The notes under the pieces: model-generated | What the model saw: the letters and a program-made list of their open reading frames with translations, nothing else | Told to the model about the DNA's origin: nothing | The model's database searches: none | DNA from: Sipunculus nudus | Taxonomy: Eukaryota > Annelida > Sipuncula > Golfingiida > Sipunculidae | DNA length: 64,000 nucleotides | Reading direction: 5' to 3' | NCBI GenBank assembly: GCA_026874595.1 | Contig: CM049320.1 | Span: forward strand, 14,676,488 to 14,740,487 | Translations under genes and position numbers: made by a program | Part shown: piece after piece, positions 1 to 12,900 of the stretch | Layout: each line of letters opens with the position of its first letter | Numbering within the stretch: position 1 is the stretch's first letter

Positions 1-960
1 CCATCTTCCACAGTGATGAGTCACATTTTTCTACCATTCCAAAGTCAGTTGATGATCTATTTACAGATTCTTGTTGGGATGCGGTGACCTCTCGTCAATA
101 GAATTAATGGAGTTTTAAAGGGATAAGATCTCAAAGCCTTCTGCCATACTTTTGTCCAGTGGCATCAATTTATCTTCAAGGGGTGGGCTGATTCTCAGCA
201 TGGGTAGATGACTCGCAATCTTATATTATCAAATGTATATTAATTAAATATAAGGTTTTAAAAAGTAAGGTATATGTAAATTCTAAACCGTTTAGATAAA
301 AATATTTCATAGTAAACTCATTAATGGAACCAAAGTCTATATATTTAAATATTTTATTTGAAATATATAACTGTTATTTTCTTAATATCGGGGGATGATT
401 ACATTGACCATGCCCCCCTTGCCAAAAAGGTGGGGGGGGGGATATATACCCCCATCCGCCCTATATTGACGCCCTTGCTTTTGTCGCTTCTGTTGAGACC
501 ATGGTGCTGTATATGTAGTTTCCTCTTCATGTAGAGTATATATACAGGTAGAGGTCAACGTCCTTAACTGAAGAAGTAATGTTGGTGCCAAATACCAAAT
601 TAACTTGAGGAGACATACTGCAAAGCTTGACAAATATTAACTCGGCTTTCTCCACGTAGGTTTTCGGTAGATTCACCCTGTCGATCAATGTTCTGCTGGC
701 GAGCTGTTCTTAAAAATAATGATCTATAGAAGACCAGTAAGGGTTCTGAAGTGTATCTCTATCTCTCAGCAAAAGTTTCTACCAAGAGGGTGCTTTACTG
801 TTTGGTCAGCGCGTTCAGTACCATTGAAAATCTCTACTGCCTTATAACTTGAAGAAATGTCGGAGTTGATATACCGAATATTCGAACTTGGCACAAGAAA
901 ACTATTTGGACGTTTGCTTTGCCTCAGTGCTGAACACTAAAACTTACCAAGAAAAGAACC
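1..960. other. left-edge flank, no recognised gene
   Basis: A plus-strand frame is open from base 3 to a TAG at 99-101. It could be the end of an exon or of a repeat-encoded ORF, but I do not recognise the 32 residues. The rest is AT-rich sequence plus the G/C-rich repeat at 389-468. No splice-supported exon was found. Confidence 0.35.
389..468 (+). repeat. interspersed GGGGGATGAT repeat, copy 1
   Basis: About 80 bp: a GGGGGATGAT block, a C-run, TTGCCAA, a G-run, then GATATATACCC. The same order occurs in the same orientation at 58085-58165. The C-run and G-run can pair as a hairpin around TTGCCAA. It is probably an end fragment of a dispersed element. Confidence 0.5.
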
Positions 961-961
961 C

Positions 962-1649
962 AATCAACTGACACGGGTGTCCCTTTCATTGGCTTATTTA
1001 GATGGTAGTATGAACACGACTGATAAGGCAAAGTTCCCATTCAAGGTAGAGAACATGGTTGAAAATATGTGTCCACCAGTTGCACCAGATGTGCCTAATG
1101 TATATGCTATGTCCATGCTTCATCACTCCAGAATCTGCCAAATAGCTATAGTTAGATGGCCCAGCTGATACTCATCAAGCTTTGCAGTATGTCTCCTCAA
1201 GTAGGTCTGGTCCTTGACGTCTACATTACAGTTAAGGAACATGCCAGGGTCGCTTCTGTTGAGATAATTCAGTGATATATGTTCTGCATGCTCTTTTCGA
1301 ATTAACAGAGTCAACAGGAAAATTGTAAAGACTTATTCTAATGATAAAGAACCAAGGGTTCGTGGATGCTTTTTCAAACTCTGACAGAGTCCCAAATGCT
1401 ATACATTCTACTATTGAAAGTATACTTGTGCATTACATGGAATGCCCGTGTTATGCAGCATTAATGATGTACAACATGTTAATGTTTCAGCGCATGTATG
1501 CAGGAAATATCATAAGAAGCATTTGCAACAGTTCTAAGGTAAGATATCCACCTTCAAAGAAGCTTCTCAGTACCAGGTATGACGCGTTAGCATGGAAGCG
1601 GGCAGGTCTGTTAAATGTATGTTCATTCAAGGCAGAGAAACATGGCTAG
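962..1649 (+). pseudogene. degenerate ORF pair, possibly mobile-element-derived
   Basis: Two plus-strand open segments (about 977-1168 and 1341-1649) lie in one orientation with a broken stretch between. The first contains LDGSMNTTDKAKF, the second YPPSKKLL...RYDALAWKRAG. The order DGS.xxTxKA followed by PPS/T...DAL...WKRA recalls large uncharacterised proteins that are multicopy in invertebrate genomes. This is recall, not a search result. No splice sites join the segments, and stops between them argue for a decayed copy rather than a working gene. Confidence 0.28.
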
Positions 1650-3085
1650 TTAACTTGGATTGATTGCGAATAGTGTCCGCAGAGAATTCTGAGCATTTTT
1701 GATGAAAGGCTCCAGTAAAGCAATGAAAAAAAAAACGTATTCTTCATTGGATTAGACAAGTTACTCAAGGGATCATATGAATTCGAGGAAGATTTCTGCG
1801 ACTATACTTTGCATATATAACCTATATGACTAACAGAAACAGTAATAACAACGGGCGCATGGGTACGCGCCTGAATACATTTCGTCTATTTACAGTTGTT
1901 GATATTTACCTCAATCTTCTTTGAACTAAATTTTTGTAGTTCACTTAAATTATAATATGAGTACATAACAATGTTCAAGTACATCTTTTTTAATCAAATT
2001 TTGAAAGGGCTCAAAAGAACATTCGCAGTTCTATTTAGAAAAATGAGATTATCAGAATATACATAATATTGACTGGACAACTTTGTACTTCTACATTATT
2101 TTTTTCAGATTGGCAATTGTTTGAGGACTGTAAGAGGTTACACTTCACATGATAGTTAAACAAACTCTGTTTATTATACAATTCCCTTGTCATATCCTAT
2201 AAATGACCTCATCATATCAACACACAAATGTGTGACAACCGGGTCCTTTCTACCAGAGTCTTCCTCATGTCATCATGGCAAGTGTTTTGAAGCTCATAAT
2301 TAAACATAGCGCACCTTTCTAACATTGCTTATGTACATATTGTATGTGTGCCATTTTGAACTCCAAAATGTATCCTGCAAACAAAAAATCTTATTTGCAT
2401 TTGTTAAACCTAAAACATATTTCCTCGGCTTCTGGGACGCACGAACTCCCAAATATTGCAAAGTCTGTCAAAATAGGAAAATATGCTTTTTTTACTCCGT
2501 GTCTCTTATAAATCATAAATATATGATCTTTGCATCGAAATGTATTATTTCTTCAATTGAAATAATCAGGTTTAGTTTTGTCATATTTTAGGCATGTTTA
2601 TAGTTTATTTTGAGACTGTAAGAGAAATCTACAGTGGTATATTGATGAAAATAATGAAAATAATAATTAAAACAGGAGTTTGATAGCAGCCATCTTGGAT
2701 TTCAAAATGGCCGTCAGAGATACAAATATATAAATTGTACCACCAAGTCTGTTGGAATGAGAAACCTAAGTTTAGATATCAAAAACCTGTTTTTATGTCA
2801 TTTATGAGCTGAGAAATTGCCATATGTTAATTTCATGAAATTTACATTTAGTGAACTTTATACTTACAGGTACCTCTCTTCTCAGATGTTTTATGAGAAA
2901 ACGGCTACCAATAGGTTAATAAGAATTTCAGATTCGAATTTCCCATGATTTTTTCCCATTTGAGCAACCCATAAACCTTTTGCACTCAAAAACATAAATA
3001 AACTCCCCCGAGTTCTGGGATCATCAGGCTTTCTAACCTTTTTTTCCTCCAACGTTGAAGAAACAGGGTCAGGGCGCCACCAGTG
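1650..3085. other. AT-rich intergenic DNA, nothing recognised
   Basis: AT-rich sequence with short runs and short chance ORFs (for example an 88-codon frame at 2325-2591 with no recognisable domain). I see no splice-supported exon, tRNA or clear repeat terminus. Confidence 0.4.
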
Positions 3086-3104
3086 CCAAAAAGAAGAGGA
3101 AAAT

Positions 3105-3558
3105 TTGTCTTTTATTTCTTCTGATTTGAAGTGGGCCGAAAATGTTAATTACTGCATAAAGAAGGCACAACAACGTTTATTCTTTTTAAGGAACCTAAAA
3201 GATTTCGGGCTCAGTCAACTGATTTTATTAAAGTTTTATCGGGCGGTAATTCAGGGAGTCCTGACGTTGTCAGTCACTGTATGGGGAGGCAGTATCACGG
3301 TCGAGGAAAGTAACCGTCTTTCTAGGGTAGTAAGAACAGCTGAGAGGATCATTAGGGTTCCTTTACCCACAGTTGACTCCTTATTTTAAACACGATTGTT
3401 GAAGAAACCAAACGACATTATAGAAGACTATAGTCATCCGGCGCACTATTCGTTTAAAAAAATGAAATCGGGGGTTCGCTATAGGTCGCTATCAGGCAAT
3501 TCTAAAAGAACTCAAAATAGCACTTACGCGTCAGCGGTTCGGCAATTAAACATATCAC
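3105..3558 (+). pseudogene. LINE reverse transcriptase C-terminal fragment, frameshifted
   Basis: Translation of 3105-3386 shows the post-catalytic region of non-LTR reverse transcriptases: SSDLKWAENVN, KKAQQRLFFLRNL, FGLSQLILLKFYRAVIQGVL, TVWGGSIT and RLSRVVRTAERI. After the stop at 3387-3389 the homology continues in another frame to about 3558 with HPAH, SGVRYRSL and SAVRQLN, the usual C-terminal tail of these proteins. The frame change between the parts shows the copy is dead. The catalytic FADD box and the endonuclease are not present, so the element is 5'-truncated. Confidence 0.7.
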
Positions 3559-3721
3559 TTGCAGCACAATAATCTAGTCAAACATTCTTAGTCATACGTC
3601 TTTTTTTCTATACACAATTTTATTTTATTATTTCTTGTTTGATGTGTTTGTTTAAGCAAGCCAGTCAAGCCAAATACTATTGTATGTGATGATTTTATTA
3701 CATATATATAGCAATAAACTG

Positions 3722-3751
3722 TCTTATCTTATCTTATCTTATCTTATCTTA
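3722..3751 (+). repeat. (TTATC)n microsatellite, LINE tail
   Basis: Six uninterrupted TTATC-type pentamers directly downstream of the LINE 3' UTR. Best read as the element's own 3' tail. Confidence 0.75.
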
Positions 3752-3841
3752 AACAGTCCAATTGTCAAGTAGGTTTTGCTTGTAAATCGGGAAATTGACT
3801 ATTTAGCCTACATGTGATTAGAACCATTCAGCAAAATGGGC

Positions 3842-4048
3842 AAACGAGTGCGCCTTTCGGGGTACCCTCCTTTGGACAGCCTAGCAATGGGCAAGGTTAC
3901 ACACCCAGGCCCGCAGGTGCGGTAGACACCAGTTCTGGGCAACAACATAACATATAAAACGAGAGAAATTGTGTGACCCTACCTGATCATGTAGTCAGAC
4001 ACCAACATGAAATTCTGCAGATGTACATTATAAGTTGAGATAGCATTA
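3842..4048 (+). mobile_element. tRNA-derived SINE, 5'-truncated copy
   Basis: Shares its body with the fuller copy at 13560-13916: GAGTGCGCCTTTCGGGG near the start, CCCGCAGGTGCGGTAG, ATATAAAACGAGAG, then GAAATTCTGCAGATGTACAT and AGCATTA at the end. The tRNA head is absent. Related copies lie at 27604-27835 and 46250-46547 on the minus strand. Confidence 0.65.
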
Positions 4049-4887
4049 CAAAAAAAATAACAGAAAGGTTTTGAGGACAGCAACAGAGTACATATAAGTC
4101 AATGTATTTGACCACTCATTTGAGGAGTCAGCTTTTGTTATTTTCATAAGAAATATGATCATAGGGAGTGAAAAGAACTTTATGTTTTGTATGTGAGCAA
4201 ACCTGTTTTTGTTATCCCCGTTGTTGTTCCAAACTATCCGGTAACCTACGCGATGCTTGTTCGGGTTTGTGGAGATCTTGACGTGATAGGAGTACCGGTG
4301 TGTTCCGGGCTAATTTTAACCTAATGAATAAACTACTAACAATATTGGGCTATCGATTAGCTGTAATATCTGAACAAAGTCAACAATGCATGCCATTGTC
4401 CTGGTAATTAAAATTAGAGACATTTGCCAACTAGCATTACATGAATCAGACAGTCCTCTTTTTTGAAAGGCATTAAAGACAAGGAACAGTATCTAATTGG
4501 GTGCACATAGAGACAGACATAACTGTCTGGAAATTAATTAAAGCTTGCCGAATTGGCTTTTATTTAATTGAACAATGAACTTGAGTGCAACCGATATAGG
4601 TTTCAATCAGGGATCGAAACTACTTTTCCCTTTATAATAATAGCCTTATACTTAAAGTCTGCCGACGTGACACATGCTATAAGAGGTTGGCAGCAATACA
4701 GAATAAACAAAAAGCACTTTGTCTTTGTTTTTGTACATGTGTATGGTCATATAGAGATAAGATTCAGTTTCTGTGGTATTTTAGGGAGGCTTCTCCTGTT
4801 ATTTTCAGGCCAGTAAATCTTCAGTCAAGTACACAGTAAGAACCTTAATCATGAATAGTGCCCAAGCACTGACGTGTAAAATAAAAC
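4049..4887. other. intergenic DNA, nothing recognised
   Basis: No exon or repeat terminus recognised. An 82-codon frame at 4568-4816 has no domain signature and no splice context. Confidence 0.35.
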
Positions 4888-6357
4888 TAGTGGCCCATGG
4901 GCAATGGCGCTCAGCGGAATGTTGAACAATGAGCAAAATGACTGCAAGAGTGCCAAAAAAATCATGAATTTTGTGAAGAGTCCTTAGAAATTGGTTTCAG
5001 AGGGCTTTCAAACATATTACTACTTCATTTGAAGGTCTCATAAAAAGGAAAAATGTGTAAAAATTAAAAAAAAATACAAGTAAAAAAATAGTGCCACCAG
5101 TCTGCAGGGACTGATGAAAACTGATGAATTATTAGCCAAACAACTAGGAGGATAAGATTAACAGAGACCAAAGCAAAGTTCAGATTTCCAAGAATATTTT
5201 TCATGGACCTCCCTAGATGTCAAGTATGAAGATTCAAGGTCAAGGGGTTACCAATTGTGGGCTGTTACAAGATGAGACTTAATTTGAAGGTCTCAAAAAT
5301 AGATAAAAAAAATCGTAAAAACTGGAAAAAAATACAGCTGGTACCACCAGGTTACAGGAACTGAAGGAACACTTCATCATCAATATTCATGCAAAGAATC
5401 ATGGTAATCGATGCAGTAGTTATTCAGATACTAGAGCTTTAGTATCATTTTTTTTTATTATTCTGGGGGGTACTTTAGAGACCCATGGGTCAAAGAATAT
5501 GGGTAACATAGACCTCATTTCAGGTTTCAACAGAGACTTTTCGTGGACCTCCCTTGATGTAAGGTAAGAGGATACTAGGTCCAGATGTTACGATTTGTGC
5601 CCTGTTAACAGATGACAGTTTCTTTGAAAGTCTCAAAAATGGAGAAAAAATTCGTAAAAATTTGAAGAAATACAGTTGGCACCACCAGGTTATAGGAACA
5701 TATGGAACACTCCATGATCAATATTCATGCAAACAATCATGGTGAATTAGTTATTCATATACTGGAAATTTTGTATCACATTTTTGTTTATCCGGGGGAA
5801 GGGGGAGGGGGAATTATTAGCCAAACAACTAGGAGGTGTAACAGAGACCTCAGTTCAGATTTCCAAGAAGATTTTTCATGGACCTCCCTAGATGCCAAGT
5901 ATGAAGATTCTAGGTCAAGGGGTTACCAATTGTGGGCTGTTACAAGATGAGACTTAATTTGAAAGTCTCAAAAATAGATAAAAAAACTCGTTAAAAATTG
6001 AAAAATACAGCTTGTACCACCAGGTTACATGAACTGATGGAACACTTCATGATCAATATTCATGCAAAGAATCATGGTAATCAATGCAGTAGTTATTCAG
6101 ATACTTCAGCTTTTGTATCAAATTTTTGATTATTCTGGGGGGTATTTAAGAGACATGGCTCAAAGAATATGGGTAACAGAGACCTCATTTCAGTTTTCCA
6201 AGGAGATTTTTTATCGATCTCTCTGGATATAAAGTAAAAAGATTCCAGGTCCAGCGGTTACGATTTGTGCCCTGTTAACGGACGGACGACCGGACGGACG
6301 ACGGACGAAGAGTGATCGCTATAGCTCATATCACTTTCAGTCATCTGAGCTAAAAAA
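4888..6357 (+). mobile_element. tandem-unit repeat element with hairpin end, copy R1
   Basis: Begins at TAGTGGCCCATGGGCAATGG and ends at TGAGCTAAAAAAA. Inside are about three to four degenerate units of roughly 340 bp; the anchor ATCAATATTCATGCAA recurs near 5371, 5714 and 6049. Each unit carries GACCTCCCT.GATGT, a step of A-runs with CGTAAAAA, and ACCACCAGGTTA. The right end has GGACGGACGAC runs followed by an AGCTCA...TGAGCT hairpin. An inverted and longer relative is at 51582-53790, a decayed one at 58500-59420. No ORF of note, so it is probably non-autonomous. Confidence 0.65.
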
Positions 6358-8205
6358 ATGAATGAAAACTGTATTGTTAGTTAATATGCAACTTGGTGCA
6401 ATAGCACATGATCAGTTCATCTAGGTTTTGTGATCCAAATTGCCGTATGGTGAAAGCAAATAATGCAGAAACTAGGTATTACCCCAAAATATATGGACCG
6501 TTTACTACTGAAAACCGGCACGGCACTTAAATACAACAATAAACGTTAACGGCCACTCGCATGGTATAGTGAGAGTACAACGAGCAGACACAGCGTTCTA
6601 GAAAAGCGGGACTCTTATTGACCGAAAGCGGAGGAGGCGAGGCGCCAAACGCCGAGGGGAATTGCAAGCAAATTCAAGTCTCTCCTGCAGACGGTCATTG
6701 AAAATGGCCTGTGGAAAAAAAAAATGTCAGCCCTTAAGTTTAAAAATGGTTAAGAGACATTGGGCAGGTAGATGGAGAGGTTGATGGAGAGACGGTTGAA
6801 AAAAAAGGGGATTGTAAAGCTGACAGGCACACAGGAAAGAAAGCAAACATTATTATCGTGCCTTCAAAGTTTAATTAAATGTTTAAAAAAATAAATGGAA
6901 AATAGGCTCAGTTGATTAAAGATAACCTAACGGTGTGTAAAATGTGATTTATCTAAGCCAGCATGCAAGTATGAGTATGAACAATATTAAGAACTAACCT
7001 GTGAAACTGAAGCTGTGCGTTTGATCATAGAACTATCAGTCTTGAGATGATCGGTCAGTTGAGGATGGATGGTTAAAATTTATTGAGCAGTAAACTGGGT
7101 CATGGTTGCTGAAATATGTCAGTATCTGTTAGGCTATGAGAAGTCCTGACATATATGTGGTAAAGGAGTGTTCCTGTCACTGGTGTGTATGTTTTAATTA
7201 TTATTAATTGTGTATACTTTGCACCTTTAAGGAAGTTTGCAACAAGAGTGTGACGTACTGTGCAAAGATCTTCAATGAAGTATCCACAGACAATATATGT
7301 TGTTGGTTTGTGCAAAGCTCCTGTGCGGAGAATAATGTTCAAAGGTTGAATACATTGTCTGGATGTGGTATTTGGATGTCTGTAGATGACACCAAGTATA
7401 CTATGTATTGATTATAGACGAAGAAACAAAACTTTTAGTCCTTGGAATCGAGGCAGTGAGACAATTACTTCCACGATATTTGACTTTACATATTTCGCAA
7501 CACCTGATGGATGGCTGGTATGTTGAGTAATACGGTCCTGTCTGTATCATGTGAAGTTTGGCACTGCAAATGCATCAGTTTGGTGGATGTGTTGAAGCAA
7601 GGTTACACTTAAACAAAATACTGAGCAGTCCATATGAGCATCTGAGTTTGGCTGAAGTCTGAGAGGTGTGCAGGGAAACTTGGAATATTGTGATGGATTA
7701 ACGATTGGATTGGAGATTTGTGCGAGAGATTTTCAAGGGTGATTAAATGCATCTTTTGTAAAGTAAATATTCTGATAGTCTGTCAAATAAAGTCCATTTC
7801 TTTAAAACAACTACTTTGGTCTTGTCATTCCTTGGATTTTGTGAACAGTGCATGCCCAAGCGAGTTAAGTTTAAAACTGTAGTCTTGTAGTATTCTTTGA
7901 AGTGGTCCAGTTGTCTTCAGATGGGTTGATGCAAATTGAGTTATGAGGGATATATTTTGATATAAAGTAATTCTTCATTTTTATTCCTACTTTGGCTGAA
8001 TCAAATTTAACACAAATTCCTTTGGGTAGCCTATCTATATTTTGGCGATTACAGTACCAAATGCACCATTTATTAGGCCATCTTCAGTGTCTAAATTTCT
8101 TGAAAAGACAGCTCCTACACCAAGAGTGAGATCAGCAGGAAAGCTATTAGAGTGATCATCGGTTTGAGCTGTCTTTTGTTTCACTGTTCTTGTGTGAGGA
8201 CCTTG
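6358..8205. other. intergenic DNA, possible transcript 3' end
   Basis: No protein-coding exon recognised. A plus-strand AATAAA at 7786-7791 inside GTCAAATAAAGTCC could be a polyadenylation signal, but no coding sequence leads into it. Overlapping frames on both strands at 7100-7411 show no domain. Confidence 0.3.
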
Positions 8206-9031
8206 TGTTACGGAACCTAATAATAACAGATAACATAATCGTGACGAGCATCAATTTTTATTACGGAGAAAAAAAAATCAGATTCAGCAACACAAGTCAG
8301 AGTGAAATGTCTAGAGTAATGAATAAAGAAGCAGTGGTTTTTGTTAACAAATAACTATAATTTAATCTCAGAACAATCCTAACATTACAATACACTTAAT
8401 CATTACAATTACACAGTACATGTATTAAAGACATAACAATAATAAAAATTTCCGGATCCTAGGCTTTGATTTCTGGATACCACAACTTTCACAGTCCAAC
8501 AAGAGTCTTTTAGCACAAATAATCCAGGTGAACAGTTCAAGTTAATCTTACCGGTGAATAGTCCAACTTAATCTCGAAAAAAAATCTGTTGTAATTCAGA
8601 AGTAAAATTCAGGTGAAATCCCAAAGTCAAACTGAAGACAATCTGTATAACATCTGTATAAAGTCTGTATAAAGTCCGTAGAAGATCTGTAACTATGCAA
8701 TTATCTGAGTAGGTCCCAAGACTGACGAGAAAGTCCCACCATTTAGTGCCCGCTGGTATTTTCCCTCGTCTCAGCTCTAAACATAGTCCCTATTTATGGC
8801 CTTTTCACCCGAAGTCCAGAAATTTCTAGGCACGGAACATTCCAAAGAACAAACTCAAAGCTTTCAGAACACAACGAATGCCCTGGGTGTTTACACTCTG
8901 CGAGCAAGCCAGAGTTCAACAAGTGCGGTTCCCATAGCAACGCATAGGGCTTGCGCCTAACACGAATCAGAATGTCAAGCACATGTTAAGCTTTGTAAAA
9001 TCCTGCGTATAATAAACGAATACATGTAACA
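8206..9031 (-). mobile_element. solo LTR, gypsy-type family, copy L1
   Basis: An 826-bp copy of the family at 49268-50069, inverted: it runs from TGTTACGGAACC to ATGTAACA and is flanked on both sides by the 4-bp target duplication CTTG (8202-8205 and 9032-9035). Shared internal blocks include GAATGAATAAAGAAG, CAATACACTTAATC and the CATAGTCCCTATTTATGGCC region. No internal domain adjoins it, so it is a solo LTR left by LTR-LTR recombination. Confidence 0.75.
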
Positions 9032-9239
9032 CTTGAAAATGTCCTCTGCTGTAAGTGTTACAATGTCATTGCAATTTTTTTTAAAGTTGAAAATCATTAT
9101 AATTTTTTACATCAGCACACAATCAAGATAATAATGAATGCTGTCCAATTTGAAAGTGTCATGCTATATGTTATATAATACATACCATAAGATACCCTAA
9201 GTTGTTGACTTGTATGCATGTTGGAATGTAAAGACTTGT

Positions 9240-9690
9240 TTGTTGTTTTAACAAACTGTATAAGTGACAAAAAGTGTGCCCCAAGTGACAGAATCTGTGA
9301 TCTGGAAAGATTTGAAATTTGTAAGGGACATAGCAGGTTTATCTTGCGCTTGTTGTAAGGTGACCAAAATCTGAGAGAAAATTTTAAGGGAAAGGTTTAC
9401 AAAGTGACGGGTTCTAAGTCCCCTTATCTAAAGTGACACATCGCGTGTGCGAGTCTAAGTGATAGGATCACAGGCAAAATACAAACCCAAAGGGGTGTCA
9501 CTTGGGCCAGGTGACAGGTCACAAAGTGAAAAAAAAACACATTTCCCGTTAAGTGACAAGAAAATGAGATTAAATGATACAATCACTTCATTAAGTGACA
9601 GAATCACACCGGTCTAACTCTTAAGTGACACTATCACGTAAGTAAATGATATATTAAATGTCTTATTATCACTTCAGGTGTAGAAAAATA
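9240..9690. repeat. cluster of degenerate AAGTGACA motifs
   Basis: About 450 bp with roughly a dozen copies of AAGTGACA, AAGTGATA or its near-complement TGTCACTT, often followed by GAATCAC (for example AAGTGACAGAATC near 9275 and 9595). Spacing is irregular. It lies immediately beyond the 3' end of gene A. A decayed minisatellite or a remnant of an element with AGTGAC subterminal repeats are both possible. Confidence 0.5.
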
Positions 9691-9743
9691 ACATTGTAAA
9701 AAAGTAACACAGTCTTGCAGCATGTTGGCATGATGAAAATGTA

Positions 9744-9988
9744 TCACTTGCATTTACGTTCACATACATAACCAAATGCGTGTTCGCTCTCCCCGGCCGC
9801 GTTGTACCATTTGAAACCCCTGGTCAAGATGATGATAATTTTGTTTCTCATGGGGGACCAGGAATCCTTACCGGTCAACCAGTTACTGTACACCATCCGC
9901 TGAAATTCATTGTCCCAGTACCAAATATATAAATGATTTCGTTTTCCTCTTGTCCAGAACCCAAACATAAATTTCTGATCGAGGCCTC
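9744..9988 (-). CDS. gene A exon 5: CTLD second half and stop
   Basis: Acceptor AG at 9990-9989. The exon starts phase 1, so G from exon 4 plus GA makes Gly. Contains WYWDNEF, YSNWLTG and GYVCER, the usual second half of a CTLD. Ile and Glu stand where C2 and C3 would be; WYN replaces WND. Confidence 0.78.
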
Positions 9989-12900
9989 CTGGGAATAACA
10001 ATATAATATAATATAATGTAATGAAATATCATATAATATAATGTAATGTAATATAATATCATATCATATCATTCCATATCATATCACATAAAGTAATGTA
10101 ATATAATAGAATATAACAATGTAATATAATATAAAATAATTAATATAATATAATATAATTTAAAAAAATATAATAAATCATAATATTAAATTTATTTAAA
10201 ATGTACTAAAATTCAATGTAACTTAATATTATCCTAGTTTATATTTAGTGCGATATATTCTGATAAAAAAAATTAGTTCTTTTCAATATCTTTCAGTTGT
10301 TTGTTTCTAGATGAATTGAAGTTTTAGTATTGTTAAATATAAGCGTAGTTCTTGTTCGAGTTTTAGGGGTTTGTTATTTATGTTGTTATATCCCACGAAG
10401 TACATGATAAACATTGGGATAAAGAATGCATTTTTCTAAAAATGAGTTACGAACCTACAAACATAATTTTATAAATTTGTCAACTACACAATCGATTGAA
10501 GATTATATCAAATATAAATGTAGTTTTTTTTTTCAAATATAGTATTTCAGTGATGTATTCACACACACACACACATATATATATAGCCCAGAACATCCGA
10601 GTCCCAGTGCAGGTCCGAGTCCAGGCCCCACGAGACCAAGTCCGAGTGTTTGAGGTTCGAGTCTAAGTCCACCTCCTGTTAGTCCGAGTTATCTGGAACC
10701 CGAGTCCAATTGTGAGTCCGCGTCCAATATAACCCTCTTTATAAAAAGAAACTTTTAATGGAACTTTGAGATTACCATAGGTATTTACATGTTAGTCTAC
10801 AAATGCCGCTGATATACAGCGATGCAGACCTAAAGGCTGTATCTAACTGGGCTGCGACTAGTTGGAGACACAACAATTGCGAGAAAATATGCGAATTAGC
10901 GACGATTTTCAATTGCAATCACACTTAATTGTACTTACGACATATTTGCAATATCGCGGGAGTGTTGCACCAATGTAATCAGCTGCAGTTCATAAGCCTG
11001 TCGCGCAAATGTTGTGCGATGTTCTCAAGACATTTGCACAACATTTGTGAGATATTGGTACACCTGTGAGTCCCATTCGACAGATTCTCATTTTTATCTC
11101 CAGTCATTCGAAATGTAGTCGCAAAGGTCGCGAACCCCTCGCAAAGTTGTCTTGCAGCTCCTGACATGCGGAAACTGTTTTGGGAATAGTTTGCGACAGG
11201 TTCGAGACTGGTTCGAGACACTAGCGACGCCTCTGTGACTATTTTGAGAGAAATTATTGTCGTGCGAATTTGCGAATTTTTTTAACATGTTCAAAGTTTC
11301 TGCGATAAGGAAGCGAGAGTTTGCGAATCACGCGAGGAAACTGAGAAACGCCGCAAATGTTTCAAGACTCTTTTGCGAATGCCGTTCGCAATTTGTCGCA
11401 AGCTGTCGCAGCAAAGGGAGATACAGGCTTAAAGCTTGGTTTATAGTTTTTTTTGTAATATTATGTTTCTAGGTCACACACGTATATAATATAATATGGT
11501 ATGGGACAGAGCTTTCCTTCTGCCGGACTCGAGATTGACTCGGCCTGATTTCTCGAGTACTTTTCTTTGAGTCCGAGTTCAAGTTCGAGTACAGGACGCT
11601 CGGGTCCAAGTCCGAGTCCATGTCACAAAAAATGTGGACTCATGTCCAGATTTGAGTCCTCCCTTACTGTAGTATTTTTATGCCTTTAGAATTGTGAAAA
11701 AAATCACGAATAATGTATAATTTTGGCACTTTTCATTTAAGGTGAAACAGAGCGGCTCAGCTTACCGGGTGGTTGCAGTGATCGGTCATTTCTGACAATG
11801 TCCTCAATGTGCTGTTGTTCCTCCCGTGTTTCTATGGCAACTAGCTGGCCCAATCTTCTCCGACAGGCGGTTCTTGCTTTCTCCCATGTAATGCCTCTGT
11901 CGACTTTCACAATGTAACACGTACCCTGGCCTTCTGTGTCCTCAAAATGGTAATCCCATCCACTCTCGCAGTCTAAAATATGACCAATTATAATTATTTG
12001 TCTTGAAAACACCAGCAGCTGTCTCAGTGTAAATGTAAACTAAAAATTCATGTATATCTTGAAACCCAAACCGCTATCGCAATCCGAAAAATAAAGTGAT
12101 AATCAATGTAGATATTAGAAACCCAAACTGCTGTCATAATCTGGAATATGAATATATAATTATTGTAGACCTGAAGACCGTAACCGCCATAGTCATAAGA
12201 AATATAAACAGATAATTAATTTAAAACTGGGAAACCCCAACCGCCTTTGCAATATATGCAGTCGTTCTGAATTTCGAAAACCCCAACACCTGTTGCATGT
12301 AGAAATATATACTGATAATAATTTTAGACATGGTCAAACTATACATACTGAGACGGAATTTAGCGACACAAACCTTTTCTATGTTATATTTAGCAAAATT
12401 GGAATTCGTATGTTACCTGTATTGCATTGGCTTATTCAGCCATTAAACCACACCATGGCACATTTTGTCAGCCAACACTGACGGATTATAGCAACTTTTT
12501 ATTTGATATATCATAATAAAGGGTTATGACAGACGCTATATGGAAAACAGATTCTGAATTTCTGCATGGCCTTATACAAATATTTTTTTTTTCCTACGGT
12601 CCACGGTCCACGGTACAGAAACTTAAATGGTTCTTGGAAGAACCCCCTTAACTTTGAATGTATGGTGAATTCGCTAAATGATAATGAAGGAATATTACCG
12701 TACAATTTTATTGAACATGATGGCGGGGTGAAATGTTGTTTTCGTTTCCATCTTTCGTACTTACCTTTAGATTTGCCGCGAACGGTTGTTGTAAGTGTTT
12801 CAACTCGTGATGACGTCATTACTTTCCTACCATCTGATTTACCGACAGCTGTCTCTTTTGGTGTTTTCGTCGGGGTTGACGTCGTTAAGTCTTTAACAAC

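Larger units (their letters stand above)
3090..3751 (+). mobile_element. 5'-truncated non-LTR retrotransposon (CR1/L2-like LINE)
   Basis: The 3' end of a LINE: the C-terminal part of the reverse transcriptase ORF (3105-3558, frameshifted), about 160 bp of 3' UTR, then a perfect (TTATC)n tail at 3722-3751. A short simple-repeat tail is typical of the CR1/L2 group. The 5' part is missing, as expected for a target-primed insertion that stopped early. Clade assignment is from recalled motifs and is tentative. Confidence 0.65.
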
